DNA of 64,000 nucleotides, from contig OW203983.1 of assembly GCA_934047225.1 (NCBI GenBank), forward strand, positions 42,962,310 to 43,026,309. Reading direction: 5' to 3'. Under the pieces are notes generated by a model. The model had not been told where the DNA came from, searched no databases, and was given only the letters and a program-made list of their open reading frames with translations. Shown one piece after another: positions 1 to 10,993 of the stretch. A program made the position numbers and the translations under genes. Positions within the stretch are counted from its first letter, which is position 1. Each line of letters starts with the position of its first letter. Source of the stretch: Ypsolopha sequella. Its lineage: Eukaryota > Arthropoda > Insecta > Lepidoptera > Ypsolophidae.

Positions 1-1814
1 TGTATTACGCGACGAACAATATTTCGACAGGAAAGTATCCAAAATTTTTGGCGGATTATTGACATTAAAGCCACTGGTCCAGTGTGACAATTTTTGCGAT
101 GATAATGAATGATAATCAATTCGACAATATGATTTTTACGAGGTAACAACACAGGGTGTTGTTGATCGAACGTCATGTCTGTGTTGCGAAGTCGACCACC
201 AACGCGTAACAATCCATTTTTATCTAAAAATGGCGATAGTCGATTTAAAGCGGGAGAACAAAGTTTATTTGACTTTAATCTTTTTATTTCATCAAGAAAA
301 TAAAATGCTTGAAGAGCTTTAATCAATGCAACTTCAGCGAAATCCATATCGGTAGCGGTAAAAATATTAGAGCGCGGTAAAATACGTAAAAATCGGTAGA
401 TGTAAATGATTGTGTGTAAAAGCACAAGCCATGACGAAATTCTTTCCGAAAGAGAAAGAAGTGGATGCGGTTCTTCATTACTAAAAGCGGGAAGAGAAAT
501 TGTTTTTGATTCCGGCAAGTTTTCTTCAATAGAAGCTGATTCTATTGTTTTGATTGGCCACTCTTTAGCGTCCAGATAAAGCCAAGCAGGTCCAGTGAAC
601 CAGAGCGGGTGACTCATCAACTGCGTGGGAGTGAGACCACGGGAAAGACAGTCGCTCGGGTTTTGAGAACCAGCTGTATGGTAAAAACATTCAGCGGGAA
701 TAGCGGATATTATTTTTGTTATACGCGTCGCGACAAAGGTTTTAAACCTGTGCGGTGAGGAATGTATCCAGTGTAAAGTTACCATAGAATCGGTAAAACA
801 GTAAATACGTTCAATATTGTGACGTATTTTATAAGCGTCAACTACACGACGAGTTAATTTCGACATGAGTAACGAGGCACAAAGCTCAAGGCGGGCGACA
901 CTGACGGTCTTGAGCGGACAGACTTTTGACTTTGCGCATACCAGCCGAATGCTAGTGCAAGTGTCTGAGTCATCTTGTACTCTAATATATACGACACATC
1001 CGTATCCACGTTCACTTGCGTCTGCAAATGATATTATCGAAATTTTCGAATTTTGGAACACGTCTAAGTGGCGTTTAATACGTAAATCCCGCAAAACAGG
1101 TAGCTCCTTCAAATAGTTTTGCCAAATCTGCGCAATATCAGAGGGTAGTGTTTCATCCCAGTCTAATTTTAAAATACAGATTTTCTGCAAGAGTAATTTT
1201 GCGTACAAGATCACAGGAGCGGTAAAGCCGAGGACGTCGTACTGACGTGCTATCACGGACAAAACATTGCGTTTAGTACATGGGCGACTATCTAGCGATA
1301 CAGTAAAAGAGAACTCATCAGAATCAGGCGACCACTGTAAGCCAAGAACTTTAAGAGTTTGAGTTTGTTCTTCAAAATTCTTACTAGAATTTAAGCGGTG
1401 AGTATCAGGCAGTGTATCAAGTAACTGTTGACAGTTACTAGACCACTTGACGAGCTCAAAGCCACCGGCCTTAAGCAATCCTACCAGCTCATCTCTGAGC
1501 TGTAAGGAGCCCTGCACGGTGGGCGTGCTATAGCAGATGTCGTCCATGTAACAGTTTCGTGCGGCTACAGTAGCGGCGAGCGGGTACGCTGAACTCCCAT
1601 CCTCACAGAGTTTCCTGACTACTCTCATCGCAAGGAAAGGGCTACTACGTAGTCCAAAGCAGACGCGATTGAACTGATAAGCGATAAGCGGTGAACACGT
1701 GTCAAAGCGCTATAAAAACTTTTGAAATTTGCGATCATCGGCGTTAACCAAAACTTGTAAGAACATTTGTTTGATATCCGAGGTAAAAGCGATTTCATAC
1801 AAGCGGAAGTCAAG
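1..1814 (-). pseudogene. BEL/Pao A pol: RT, RNase H and start of integrase
   Basis: This stretch continues the gag-protease frame in the same phase (plus-strand codon starts divisible by 3). RT catalytic YMDD lies at 1539-1550. RNase H and connection sequences follow, and an integrase H2C2-like region begins near the window edge. Stop codons TAA at 1815-1817 and TAG at 1710-1712 interrupt it. I read the frame triplet by triplet from 1709 to 3 and found no other stop or frameshift. Both stops look like single-base nonsense changes at positions that are usually Leu and Trp in the family. The product would be the polymerase half of the polyprotein. It continues beyond the window. Confidence 0.8.
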
Positions 1815-4313
1815 TTAAATTAAAAACAAATCGTTTTGCAAATTAGCACCTGTGTGCAGCGTGTCATTTAATGAGACACGAGTACCATCAGCGGAGTCAG
1901 TCTTAGTACTGGCATTCATACAAATACGCACCTTTGTCGTTGATTTATCAACACGCACTACGGGATGATGCGGAATATAATAACCAAGAGATAATTGGTC
2001 ATCATTATGAAGCGGGGATATGTAACCTTTAGTTAGGTATTCATTTATTATATTGTTATACTCGGAACGTAAATCTGCGTTAGAAACAAACCTACGCTCA
2101 AGAGACATAAAACACTTTTTTGCGTGATGGTACGAGTTTCCTAGTATGTTAGGATTCCGTGCGAACGGTAAAGAAACCGAATAGCGACCAGCGGGGTCAC
2201 GTGACACATTGTTGATAAATAATTTTTCACATTCATCATTTGCGGGACTAGAAGCAGGTTCACAATGCACCTCTTCTAATTGCCAAAATTTTTGTAAAAT
2301 AAAATCTATTGGCGGTTCAATCTCCATATAAGAGCATAACGAAATTGAACATGCGGTATTTTGGTAAACAGGCGTATTACCAATTAGCGTAAAACCGAAG
2401 ATGGTCTGAAATCCCGTCGGCGTACCCGGGGGACCAGAGACGCGGCCTGATAACAAGATATCCGCGAATAAAGATGCACCGATAAGAATATCAATCTCGC
2501 CCGGTAAGTAAAAGGTTTCATCAGCAAGTGTGATACCTTTTAAATATGAAAGCGTAGACAAATCCACCTGCACCGATGGTAAGTTGTCGGTAATACGGTC
2601 GATTACATAAGTGTCAAGCGAAATTGAAACCGAATCATCAAATCGTGAAAACAATTTAAGGTTTGTCGCACCCTTAATTGGGTTTGATGAGGAGCCGATG
2701 CCCTTAACAAAAGCGCGGGGAATTTTTTCATATTTTAAGTTAAGCTTCTCACAACAGGAAACCGTCGAAAAACTGGATTGTGACGCAGGGTCGCAGAGCG
2801 CACGTAGACGGACAGACATACCGTTAGAATCTTTCACGATCACTTGAATTGTACCTAAAAGGCATGTTTCATTACGCTGCGAGTTAGGCTGTAAGTTACA
2901 TAAAGAAATATTATTACTCGCAGTTGGTACGGATTGAGAATCATTAGTCATATGTTCTGTGTTAGTCGCCGATACGGCAGGATCCACCATCCTCGAAGAT
3001 TGCGTATGTGTGCGTGGAGACACGGTAATATTTTGACCAAGCGCGGTGTGAGTATTCATCACATTTTGTTTGCGGCACAACATCGAATGGTGTTTACAAT
3101 TACAATGGCGGCAATTATAAGACGATTTACAAGCGGAGTTGTTATGCGTAATGCTTAAACAATTGGTGCAACCGTTATTAGATTTGATGAACTGAAATCT
3201 TTTCTCGATATCTAGTTTCACAAATTCGGGACACTTATATAAATTATAGTGTTTTAATTGTTTACATAGCGGACAACAATTATTATTGGTCGAAGCGGAG
3301 ACAAAAGCATGGGTTGACTTGGTACTGTACCCGGTTTTGTTGTTATTATTATTAGCGGAGCGGTTCGGAGCGGGAGCGGTAATTGCGGGTGCAGTGCGGT
3401 TCAGTATCTTAGTTTGTTCACGTAAAAATGATATTAATTCATCATAATGGGGTAAATCGGAACCACGTTTAAACATTTCAAATGAACGAGCGGTTTCAAC
3501 ATCAAGTTTTTTAAGGGCCAAATACATAAGGATAAAATCCGAAAGATCTTTAATATTCAGCGATTTTAAACACGAAACAGCGGAACAGAACTTGTCTAAA
3601 AACAAGTCCAAGTTTTTTGAACTAGCGGTAGTTAAAGGGCGAAATTCAAACATTTGATCCAAATAAGTAGTGGCTAAACTACACGAGTCTTGAAAAGTAG
3701 AAACGAGTGTTTTCCAGATTATGTCGTAGTTAGTTGCGTTCGGTGTGATTCCAGAACAAATCGAAAGTGCCCGGCCAGAAAGTTTACCCATCAGGTATTG
3801 TACTCGTTCGTTGTCGGTCAAGTCCGGATTATCGTGAATCGTGGTTTTAAATGTTTCATAGAATGTTGGCCACATAGTAGCTTCACCAGAAAAACCAACG
3901 AGTTCCAGTTTTGGAAGCTTGATAGTAGGTTTTTTGGGACATTCCATGTCAAGTGGAGCTTTAACTTTAGAGTCAGCCGATTTCGAAGAATGTGATAACT
4001 TCCGGTTGATGTATTTGCAATGGGAGTAAAGATCCTCAAAAGCTGACCAACTTTGATAATTTGGTTCAAAATTAGGATTTATCAATACCTCTGTGTCATT
4101 AATTTCATCTATGATTACATGAATTTCTGAGCGTACAGTATCCAAAGTTTCGACATTGGCCATAAACAATTCTGCCGAAGAAACATCCTCTAAAGCGGTT
4201 TTAGAAAAGTCATAAACTCTCTGAAGGCGATTAAACAATTCTTGCCTTTTATTTTTAAGCTTCTTTAAACTATACGACATCTTTAATTTTGCAGCTTCTG
4301 CGGAATTTGGCAT
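1815..4313 (-). CDS. BEL/Pao A gag-protease and N-terminal RT
   Basis: The frame from ATG 4313 to TAA 1815 encodes about 832 residues. A basic coiled-coil N-terminus comes first. A DUF1759-type gag region follows, about residues 125-300. A Cys/His-rich zinc-knuckle region starting CPLCKQLKHY comes next, about 350-420. A retroviral-like aspartic protease follows with an atypical active-site string DPASQSS, Asp near residue 508. The last 150 residues are the start of reverse transcriptase. The frame opens slightly upstream with non-ATG codons; ATG at 4311-4313 is the better start. The stop at 1815 cuts the polyprotein inside RT, so the polymerase would not be made without readthrough. Confidence 0.8.
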   Translation of the reverse strand: MPNSAEAAKLKMSYSLKKLKNKRQELFNRLQRVYDFSKTALEDVSSAELFMANVETLDTVRSEIHVIIDEINDTEVLINPNFEPNYQSWSAFEDLYSHCKYINRKLSHSSKSADSKVKAPLDMECPKKPTIKLPKLELVGFSGEATMWPTFYETFKTTIHDNPDLTDNERVQYLMGKLSGRALSICSGITPNATNYDIIWKTLVSTFQDSCSLATTYLDQMFEFRPLTTASSKNLDLFLDKFCSAVSCLKSLNIKDLSDFILMYLALKKLDVETARSFEMFKRGSDLPHYDELISFLREQTKILNRTAPAITAPAPNRSANNNNNKTGYSTKSTHAFVSASTNNNCCPLCKQLKHYNLYKCPEFVKLDIEKRFQFIKSNNGCTNCLSITHNNSACKSSYNCRHCNCKHHSMLCRKQNVMNTHTALGQNITVSPRTHTQSSRMVDPAVSATNTEHMTNDSQSVPTASNNISLCNLQPNSQRNETCLLGTIQVIVKDSNGMSVRLRALCDPASQSSFSTVSCCEKLNLKYEKIPRAFVKGIGSSSNPIKGATNLKLFSRFDDSVSISLDTYVIDRITDNLPSVQVDLSTLSYLKGITLADETFYLPGEIDILIGASLFADILLSGRVSGPPGTPTGFQTIFGFTLIGNTPVYQNTACSISLCSYMEIEPPIDFILQKFWQLEEVHCEPASSPANDECEKLFINNVSRDPAGRYSVSLPFARNPNILGNSYHHAKKCFMSLERRFVSNADLRSEYNNIINEYLTKGYISPLHNDDQLSLGYYIPHHPVVRVDKSTTKVRICMNASTKTDSADGTRVSLNDTLHTGANLQNDLFLI

Positions 4314-4337
4314 GTTATATAGTACAAAGTTAGGCAA

Positions 4338-5185
4338 GTACCCGAACTATTGAAAGTTTTATACTGACTACAACATAGAATAATGCTAATGAGTTAGAGA
4401 TAACACGGGCGGCGGACGAACCTGTGTACGAGTACCTCTCGATAATATTAAGAATTAGCAGGTAGGCAGATAATATTTTCTGTGAAATGATCAAATGGTA
4501 TAATCGCAGCGGATAAATTAACAGAATGGCGTATTTCACTGTAGATAATTTATAATTTCCAGTATATAGGAAATGGAATCACTAATATTTTGACGAATGC
4601 GGGGTTTTAATGCATAGATAATGCAAATAAGAGCGGGAATGCGGGGTAATACTGCGGGCAGAGTGAAAATTAGAGCGGAATTCACGTGTTCTTTAGACAA
4701 AGAACATGAAGATAGCGGTTGGAAATACCAAAAAATGGTTATAGATCGCAGATCAAAGGGCCTAAAATGGATCTAGATCCGGCTCGAATGGCCAAAAAAT
4801 GAGCACGCGATATGACGGCAGTGCTTTGTATCACCATAGGTTTTAAAAATAGCGGGAAGTGAAGAGAAATAATTACGAAGATGAAAGATCTGACCTTGGG
4901 AAGGAGCTGCATGCACCACAAACCACGCTTCGCCTGAGCCACCAAGTCTCTGGTGTTCTCCAAGATGGTTTTCTTCTTCCTCTTCGTGCCTGGTTGCGCT
5001 CTTCTCGGCTAATCTTCTTCGTAATAGTAATAGATGAAAATGAGGCGCACAGCGGGTGCGATCTCAAAATGGCGGGCGGTAGGGTCGAGGTAGGACCTAG
5101 TCGAATGACAATCAGCGTATACCTCCGGCGTGAAAGGCTTCTGATTGACGACTGATTGATTTGCGTCCAAAACTAAGCGGGTGGA
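4338..5185. other. Probable 5' leader/LTR of BEL/Pao A, ends unresolved
   Basis: No convincing gene. The stretch shares the marked plus-strand GCGG enrichment of the adjoining element, for example near 4410, 4590-4660 and 5050-5080. That is why I assign it to element A. I could not find a convincing TG...CA boundary or primer-binding site. Confidence 0.35.
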
Positions 5186-5199
5186 GATGCAGCGAAAAT

Positions 5200-6210
5200 G
5201 ACAGTTGCAAATATTAATTCACAACTACCTCGCAGTATGAGAGCCACAAGAAGTGGCGCGAACACAGTCCTCATGGAGGAGTGTTGTCAACGTTGCTCTG
5301 GGTGGCGGTCATCAATGACCTCCTTATAGAACTAAACAAGGATGTTCTTTGCACGGTAGGCTATGCAGATAACACAGTCATTATGATATCGGGTCTCTTC
5401 GAAGAAACGCTATGTAGTTAGATGGAAGGGACGTTGCTGAAAGTCGAAACCTGGTGTGGTAAGCATAAGCTAAAGGTAAAATACTTGGTATCTGGCTGAA
5501 AGACAAATTATTGTGGGCAAAGCAGGTAGAACACGTACTAAAGAAGGCTACGAACACACTATGGCAGTGCAGAAGAGCTGTGGGCGGGGACTGCGGACTT
5601 GCGCCCAAACTCTGTCAATGGCTGGATGGTAATATAACCGGATGTATGAGATTAACATCCTCCGCAGCAATAAAAATCCTAATAGGGCTAACTCCGCCAC
5701 ACCTGCACATACAGCAGGAGGCAATGGTCGCAGCGCTCCAGGTGAAGTCCACAGGGCAATGGAAAGGTAACAACATAAAAACCAATCACAGTTGAATACT
5801 ATAACAAGCATTAGAGATCGTTCCGGAGGCAACCAATGGAACTAACAGAACACCGAAATCCTACATAATGGTTAGGAAATATGAGATACACTCTCAAGAG
5901 GTGCCAAATTACAATCAAAAGGTATTGACTTTTTACACTGATGGCTTCAAAAAGAGGGATGGCAGCGCTGGATGCAGCTATACAGAGCTGGCAGGTATAC
6001 TCCTAGCGGCCAGGGCAGCGACTGCAATTTTCACTAGCAGGCCCTACGACACACAGGAGGTCACAATAACTACAGACAGTGTGGCCATATTATCAGCGCT
6101 CAGCAAACCTGTAAGTAGATCCAAAATCGTTGCAAACTGTCATGCGGAACTGCAAAGCCTGTCAACCATGTGCAAAGTCAAACTATACTGGACTATAGCA
6201 TACAACGGGA
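5200..6210 (+). mobile_element. Decayed non-LTR retrotransposon with RNase H (I-group-like)
   Basis: In several plus frames the sequence reads as the C-terminal half of a LINE polymerase. An RT segment has YADN at 5362-5373 in place of the usual YADD. A degenerate thumb/connection follows at 5450-5800, then an RNase H domain. Frames shift and stop several times, so it is dead. The 3' end is abruptly joined near 6210 to a minus-strand LTR element, which suggests truncation or recombination there. Confidence 0.75.
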
Positions 6211-6254
6211 ATAAAGGTGGTGGGCCAGCTCCTCCTGTCGGTGGGCCTGGCTGA
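5868..6254 (+). pseudogene. LINE RNase H domain fragment
   Basis: The frame has the RNase H order of acidic motifs: TFYTDGFKKRDGSAGC (first Asp), TELAGILLAARA (Glu) and TITTDSVAILSAL (second Asp). The final His/Asp region is missing, because the sequence is replaced by LTR-element DNA after about 6210. An RNase H downstream of RT is known from the I and LOA groups of LINEs. The fragment alone is not expected to act. The last 15 or so residues come from the adjoining element. Confidence 0.75.
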
Positions 6255-6440
6255 TGCTGGAGAATCTCTAGATGATCCGAAAACTGGCTGATTCGTCGGC
6301 TGATTACCACTCGATGTCTGTACCAGAGAACCTTCAAACCACCTCTGATCTACCTCTTGCTGGCGCTGACTAGGGTACGAATACCATCCGTGTCATCCTT
6401 TGGTAAAACTGGCATAATTTATCCCACTTCTAACACCAAA

Positions 6441-7054
6441 TGTTACGAGCTGGGGTTCGGGATAAATTTATACCAATGTACACCAAAACACTGACACTTT
6501 ATTTAAACAGTTACCGATAATCACAAATAACATTAATCGGAAACACTTTTAAACGTTCTTAACTAATACTCGCTATACTCGTATCGCATAATAAAGAGAT
6601 CCTCGCAGTATCGCTATCAGAACATAGCCTTCTCACACTCCCCTGGTGGGGGCTTGGGGACTCAGTGTCGGGGCGGTGGCCCCCTGACTGAGGAGTCAAC
6701 CGCTGCCCATTTCTATGGGCAGGTCCTTAAAATACGCTGCATGAGCGCGCGCAGCGCAGGCGCGGGAAGCGCGGGCGCGCGCAGCGCAGGTGGTGCGGCG
6801 CGATGGAGGGTGGTGAGAGCGCACGCAGCCCTACATTTAAACGCCAAGCCAAAGACTTCCAGAAACTACGATGCAAATCCCGAATGTTCTAGCATTGTCG
6901 GGAATGACTTGGAATGTTCCAATACAACCTTCTAGAAAACTGTGGTGTGTACTCGCAAGTCCGTCGAAAAAATTGTAGAACCTTCTGGAACAGATCGGCC
7001 AGTTTCCGCCACTAGCGCAGCGCAACGTTTCTTGTCCTTGCGTCCTACGTAACA
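6441..7054 (-). repeat. LTR with TGTTACG...CGTAACA ends
   Basis: The 614-bp segment is bounded by the 7-bp inverted repeat TGTTACG/CGTAACA. A minus-strand AATAAA lies about 60 bp from its 3' end, near 6497. A TTTAAA-type TATA candidate lies at 6835-6841. A GC-rich block at 6740-6810 contains two copies of CGCGCGCAGCGCAGG. Heat-shock-element motifs fill 6857-6990, the expected U3 promoter region. Orientation comes from the poly(A) signal and PBS. Confidence 0.7.
6857..6990. promoter_or_regulatory. Cluster of heat-shock elements in the LTR
   Basis: Five sites fit alternating nGAAn units: TTCcaGAA 6857-6864; GAAtgTTC 6882-6889; GAA at 6902 plus GAAtgTTC 6912-6919; TTCtaGAA 6930-6937; and GAAccTTCtgGAA 6978-6990, a perfect three-unit site. 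They lie 64-197 bp inside the U3 end of the LTR and just upstream of a TATA-like TTTAAA. HSF trimers bind such repeats, so heat-inducible transcription is the inference. Confidence 0.7.
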
Positions 7055-7439
7055 ATATTATATTTAAGCCTGTTTTCTGTAGGGTAGGTAGGTATATGTT
7101 CACACACACCCTTACACCCTCTTTCAATACCTACCCTATTCCAAATAGATTGTATCAGTGTGAGCTTCAAATTCTTAATTTTAAATTCTCAAACTGTAAT
7201 TTTATTTTATTTTTATTATTACTTTATTTTTATTTTGTAATCCTAATTTTGTATCTTAATTTTTTTTTTATCTTAATTCTGTGATTAATTTATAATTTGA
7301 TTGACATTTTTAACTTAATTTTTATTTAATTTTAATTCAGTAACATAATTTATATTAGATGTAAATTCATATTTTAATCAATTTATTATAATTTTAAACT
7401 TAATGTAATTAATGGTAACTGAGTAATTTATTGTAGCTA

Positions 7440-7608
7440 AGATCTGTGTTTTTGATTTTGTATAATGCAGCATGGAACACCAAATTTATGTAAGAGACGA
7501 GTAAAAGAAGCTAGTCCCCACCACCCAGGGAATCCTACTGTGGGGACTAGAGAACGCCAATCTTTGTTTTTGTCCTGTTAATAAATAAATTTGAATTTGA
7601 ATTTGAAT
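7440..7608 (+). mobile_element. LINE 3' end with (TTTGAA)n tail
   Basis: The sequence ends in AATAAATAAA followed by about three TTTGAA units (7585-7608). This matches the tail type of the LINE at 35202-37327. GGGGACTAG and its complement CTAGTCCCC occur in the 3' UTR and could form a short hairpin (about 7513-7551). No coding sequence remains. The stretch from 7055 to 7440 is AT-rich and may be more of the same 3' UTR. Confidence 0.6.
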
Positions 7609-8585
7609 GTCTTTTATTAATATTTATTCATTGTTTGATATTTGTATGTATTTAATAGAAAATGATTAATACATTATATTATAATATTTTGTTTTTTTTC
7701 CAATACCATATATATCCTTGTGTTTAAAAGTGTATGCTGATCTCGGTCTAAGAGTCTAAAAAATAACGTAGGATAACAAAAAATGCCAGTGATGTTTTGG
7801 AGCATTTTGATACAGGTACAAACTCCTGTACCTGATTTGTAGATTTCATGTGCCCAATAACCTTTGGCCTTTGGTTTAAATAATTAAAAACACAGAGCTG
7901 GACCCACAGAACATGACAGACCCGTAAATACAAAGTCGCAATCCGTTCGTAGATATCTAGTGATTCGGTCACGTATCTAATTAGTCGCTGTGGGGCCTCG
8001 TCTAAATTTACTCCATTTTTTTGTTGATGCTCTTTGATCTATGTTGTTTACCAGTGACGTGTATTTGACTTACATCGTTGGTGACCCCGGTTTCACGCAC
8101 CGGGGTTTTTGACTTTGAGTTTTTCTTTAATTTACTGTTCATGATCATTTTCATTGAAAAGGTTATAAAATTAGATATTTTTTTGTCAATTAACATAGGT
8201 ATTTCAGAAATCAAATCTCTTTTATTAACATTAGACAATATCTTCGGATGCATTAAAATTATAAGGTATTTTAATAATATTTTTTAAACTAAAAGATTTC
8301 GCAATAATCTTATATAAAAATGAAAATCAGCTTTAGTCAACATTGGAAACATAAAATAAAAAAACATAAATGGTCATAGCTGTACCAAACGAAACAAAAA
8401 AACACTCATCTTTAACAGCCAACTCGAGCAAGTAGCTACTACGTGCTCAAGACACATATTTTTTACATTAATAGCAAGAGAGTGGTAGGGACCGTGGAAT
8501 AAGGCAGCTGCTCGAAATCGCAATGTAATTCAATGAACTGTGAAAAAAAAATTAGATTTTTTCGAAATACCCGGTCTCACAGACA
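7609..8585. other. AT-rich stretch without a recognised gene
   Basis: I see no coding region I can support. A short GC-rich hairpin lies at 8084-8106 (ACCCCGGT / ACCGGGGT, 7-nt loop). Short minus-strand open frames between 7750 and 8250 are not recognisable. Confidence 0.4.
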
Positions 8586-8589
8586 TAAT

Positions 8590-9115
8590 ACGTCACCAAT
8601 GGCGGGTTAACCGCCTCTATGATCTAGTGGATCGAGTACCCGACTACTGATCAGGAGGTCACATGTTCACATTACGTAGGGTCACATTTGTGCTCGGTCT
8701 GCGTGCTTTGGGAGACACAGGCTCTCACGTTGGACGTAATTTTTTTAATTTTTTCATTTATTTTTATTAAGGAAACACACAGTCACAAACATAACGGATA
8801 ACAATATACAAGACACACAAACAGACCTACAGTTCCTTAAAAGATAGTTTACAAAAATAATGTGGTAAACAACGGGGGTGGTTTTGATGACATTAAATAA
8901 ACACTGATAACATAAAGGTACGATAAACATTAAATACATACTGATAACATAGAGATACATCATTAAACCTTAAAGATTAAACAATATTTCGCCAGTCCTT
9001 TTTTTAAAATTGTCGGTGCAATGCGGATGTACAAGTGTTGCTTGCATATCACAGTAAACACTCGGAAACAAGTCTGATACACCCTCGGAGATTCAAGCCG
9101 GGACCTTAGATTAAA
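8590..9115 (+). mobile_element. tRNA-derived SINE interrupted by an AT-rich insertion
   Basis: A tRNA-like head (A-box-like TGATCTAGTGG near 8618) is followed by the conserved body GTGCTCGGTCTGCGTGCTTT at about 8691. The body resumes at about 9010-9110 (ACACTCGG...CTCGGAGATTCAAGCC), matching the copy at 13215-13530. Between them, 8745-8990 is AT-rich DNA with two copies of a roughly 40-bp unit containing CTGATAACATA. That part looks like a later insertion. Confidence 0.5.
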
Positions 9116-10800
9116 TTAAAAAAGTGAAGATACGGCACTAGTTTAACATAACGCGCTTGAACCGACAAATATGAGCTCATGGACCTACATTTGCTTAGTC
9201 CGAATCCAGGCGGTATTCGGATGCACTGGTTTAAATACCTGTTTGCTTTATTGAATAACAAAAATCAGGTATGCCTCCGCGTGTATTTAAAGGGTGTACA
9301 AACCACTCGAGAAACAAAAACAAACTTCATAGCATCACTTTCCACTCGTAATACAACAAAACTTTAAATTTATGATTTGTTTTGTTTACACTTCGCCATT
9401 TGCAGACCAATAAGAGCCGACCGAGCAATATCCTGTCGTGCTCACTCGACAGTGTTGCTGCGTCATTCTCTCTTTAGCTTTTCGCTTTCGCATATGCACA
9501 TAGTATGAGTGTGCATGTGACCATGTGTGTACCTGTTCCATTTCTTGAGTCGGTTGTCTCTTTTTGTTTTAAATATTCATCATGTTCCTTTTTTTAACTT
9601 TTATTATGAATGTAAAATACCCAACAAGACTCCGACACTTTCGTGACTCAAGGTTCTCTTCTCTTGTTTGCGTGCGGATCCCTATTCAATTTCTCTCATC
9701 TTAGGCTGAAAGGTGCGGAGTTTTCTTTACAAGAACATAATGGCAGCGATAAATAACGGAGCCCGCTCTATGTACTGTTCGAGTGTTTTATTGGGGAACC
9801 CTAATGGATTTTTCAGAAGTTTTACATTGATGTATGTAGGTTTTCATTACGTTCTTTTTATTAGCCTTTAGCTCCTAATGTATCAGATACAGGTATAATT
9901 TGCCGGAGAAATCGCAACCCTCTGACATTTTGAGTTACGAAAGCAAATTTTTTATAAAAAGCAAAGTAAACTGGCACTAACTATACCTCCCCTGTCTTTC
10001 CGTCTGTCAATCTGTGACTGGAGTCTTATTTAACTTAAAAACTTACCTGTAACAACTCTATCTTAAAAAAAACTGGTCAAGAGCAAGTAGCTCTCGCGCC
10101 CTGAGGGTTCCATAGCATTTTAGTAAATTAGTAAACTTTACAAAATTTATTTTGCAGCTTTATTAAATATGTTTACTTAAATGTATGAAACAAAACTAAA
10201 AAATGTAGTTGGTTAACAATAACTTCTTCTATAATTTAAAATTACTCAATTTTAGTATTTCGTTGTTTAAAATCTTATACGACAGAGCAGAACTTGTATG
10301 GAGGCCGAAGAAACGCCCAAAAGTCCAAATAAGTGAAATTGACATAAATTTATTTGCCACAAATCATATATAAAACAAAAAGAAACAGTACAACATAATA
10401 CAAAATGGCAAAAAGGAATAAACTCAGTAAATGCCAAAAGTTGAAGCAACTTGATTTTTAGTTTTATTTTATAAAACATACAAACAAAACACACATGGTA
10501 GGCAGGAATCCGTGAATTCATTTGCGTAGTGTTCTCTCTCGTTATTGGTCATTGAATAAAAGCGGCATAGCTTTTGTCTGGTACAGTTAATCCCATCAAA
10601 AACATATTTGAAATGAGAGCCAAGTTCAAAATTATGATAATATATGCCTTATTGTTGACTTCAACGACAAAAGAATTGAGATCTAAATGGGTGCCAAGTT
10701 CAATGGTCAGTCCTGAAATTTATTTATAACAACATAAAATATTTTATAGCAACTTAAAATATCATTTCTTCTTATAACTTATGATAATATATTGAAGCCT
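9116..10800. other. Unassigned DNA with dispersed-repeat fragments
   Basis: No gene seen. About 9980-10125 holds a fragment of a dispersed repeat: a CTGTCTTTCCGTCTGTC tract followed by GCGCCCTGAGGGTTCC. The last motif recurs at 59009. The rest is AT-rich and unrecognised. Confidence 0.4.
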
Positions 10801-10993
10801 AAGGTCTGACTTGGCTGGTTTTGATATACGAATTATATTATAGCCTTCGCCAATTCTAAAGCTGTAAGTTCTTATTTTACTCTTTCAAAAATTTGGCTTG
10901 CTGGTAGAAACTAGCTATTGAACTTATGATAGGGCTCTTCCATGACTGCACTTAATAATAATTCGTATATTCGAACTAGCCAAGTCAGACCTT
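10801..10993. mobile_element. MITE with 35-bp terminal inverted repeats
   Basis: The left end AAGGTCTGACTTGGCTGG pairs with the right end CTAGCCAAGTCAGACCTT. The inverted match extends over about 35 bp with four mismatches, to TATACGAATTA / TAATTCGTATA. Total length is 193 bp with no coding capacity. I could not fix a target duplication. Confidence 0.7.

Larger units (their letters stand above)
1..5185 (-). mobile_element. BEL/Pao LTR retrotransposon A, incomplete at left edge
   Basis: One reading frame on the minus strand runs from 4313 to the window edge and carries gag (DUF1759-like), CCHC-type zinc ligands, an aspartic protease, RT with YMDD, RNase H and the start of the integrase zinc-binding region. 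This order is that of BEL/Pao elements. The 3' LTR must lie left of the window. The 5' LTR or leader should lie within about 4340-5185, but I could not find its ends. The right boundary is inferred from where the GCGG-rich composition stops and the next LINE begins. Confidence 0.75.
6215..7054 (-). mobile_element. 5' end of an LTR retrotransposon (LTR, PBS and leader)
   Basis: A full LTR (6441-7054) is followed on the minus strand by a primer-binding-site-like sequence at 6421-6438 (TGGTGTTAGAAGTGGGAT). About 200 bp of leader or gag-like sequence follows before the element is cut at about 6215 by the LINE remnant. A Gypsy-like affiliation is possible from the PBS, but no pol is present to settle it. 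Confidence 0.65.
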
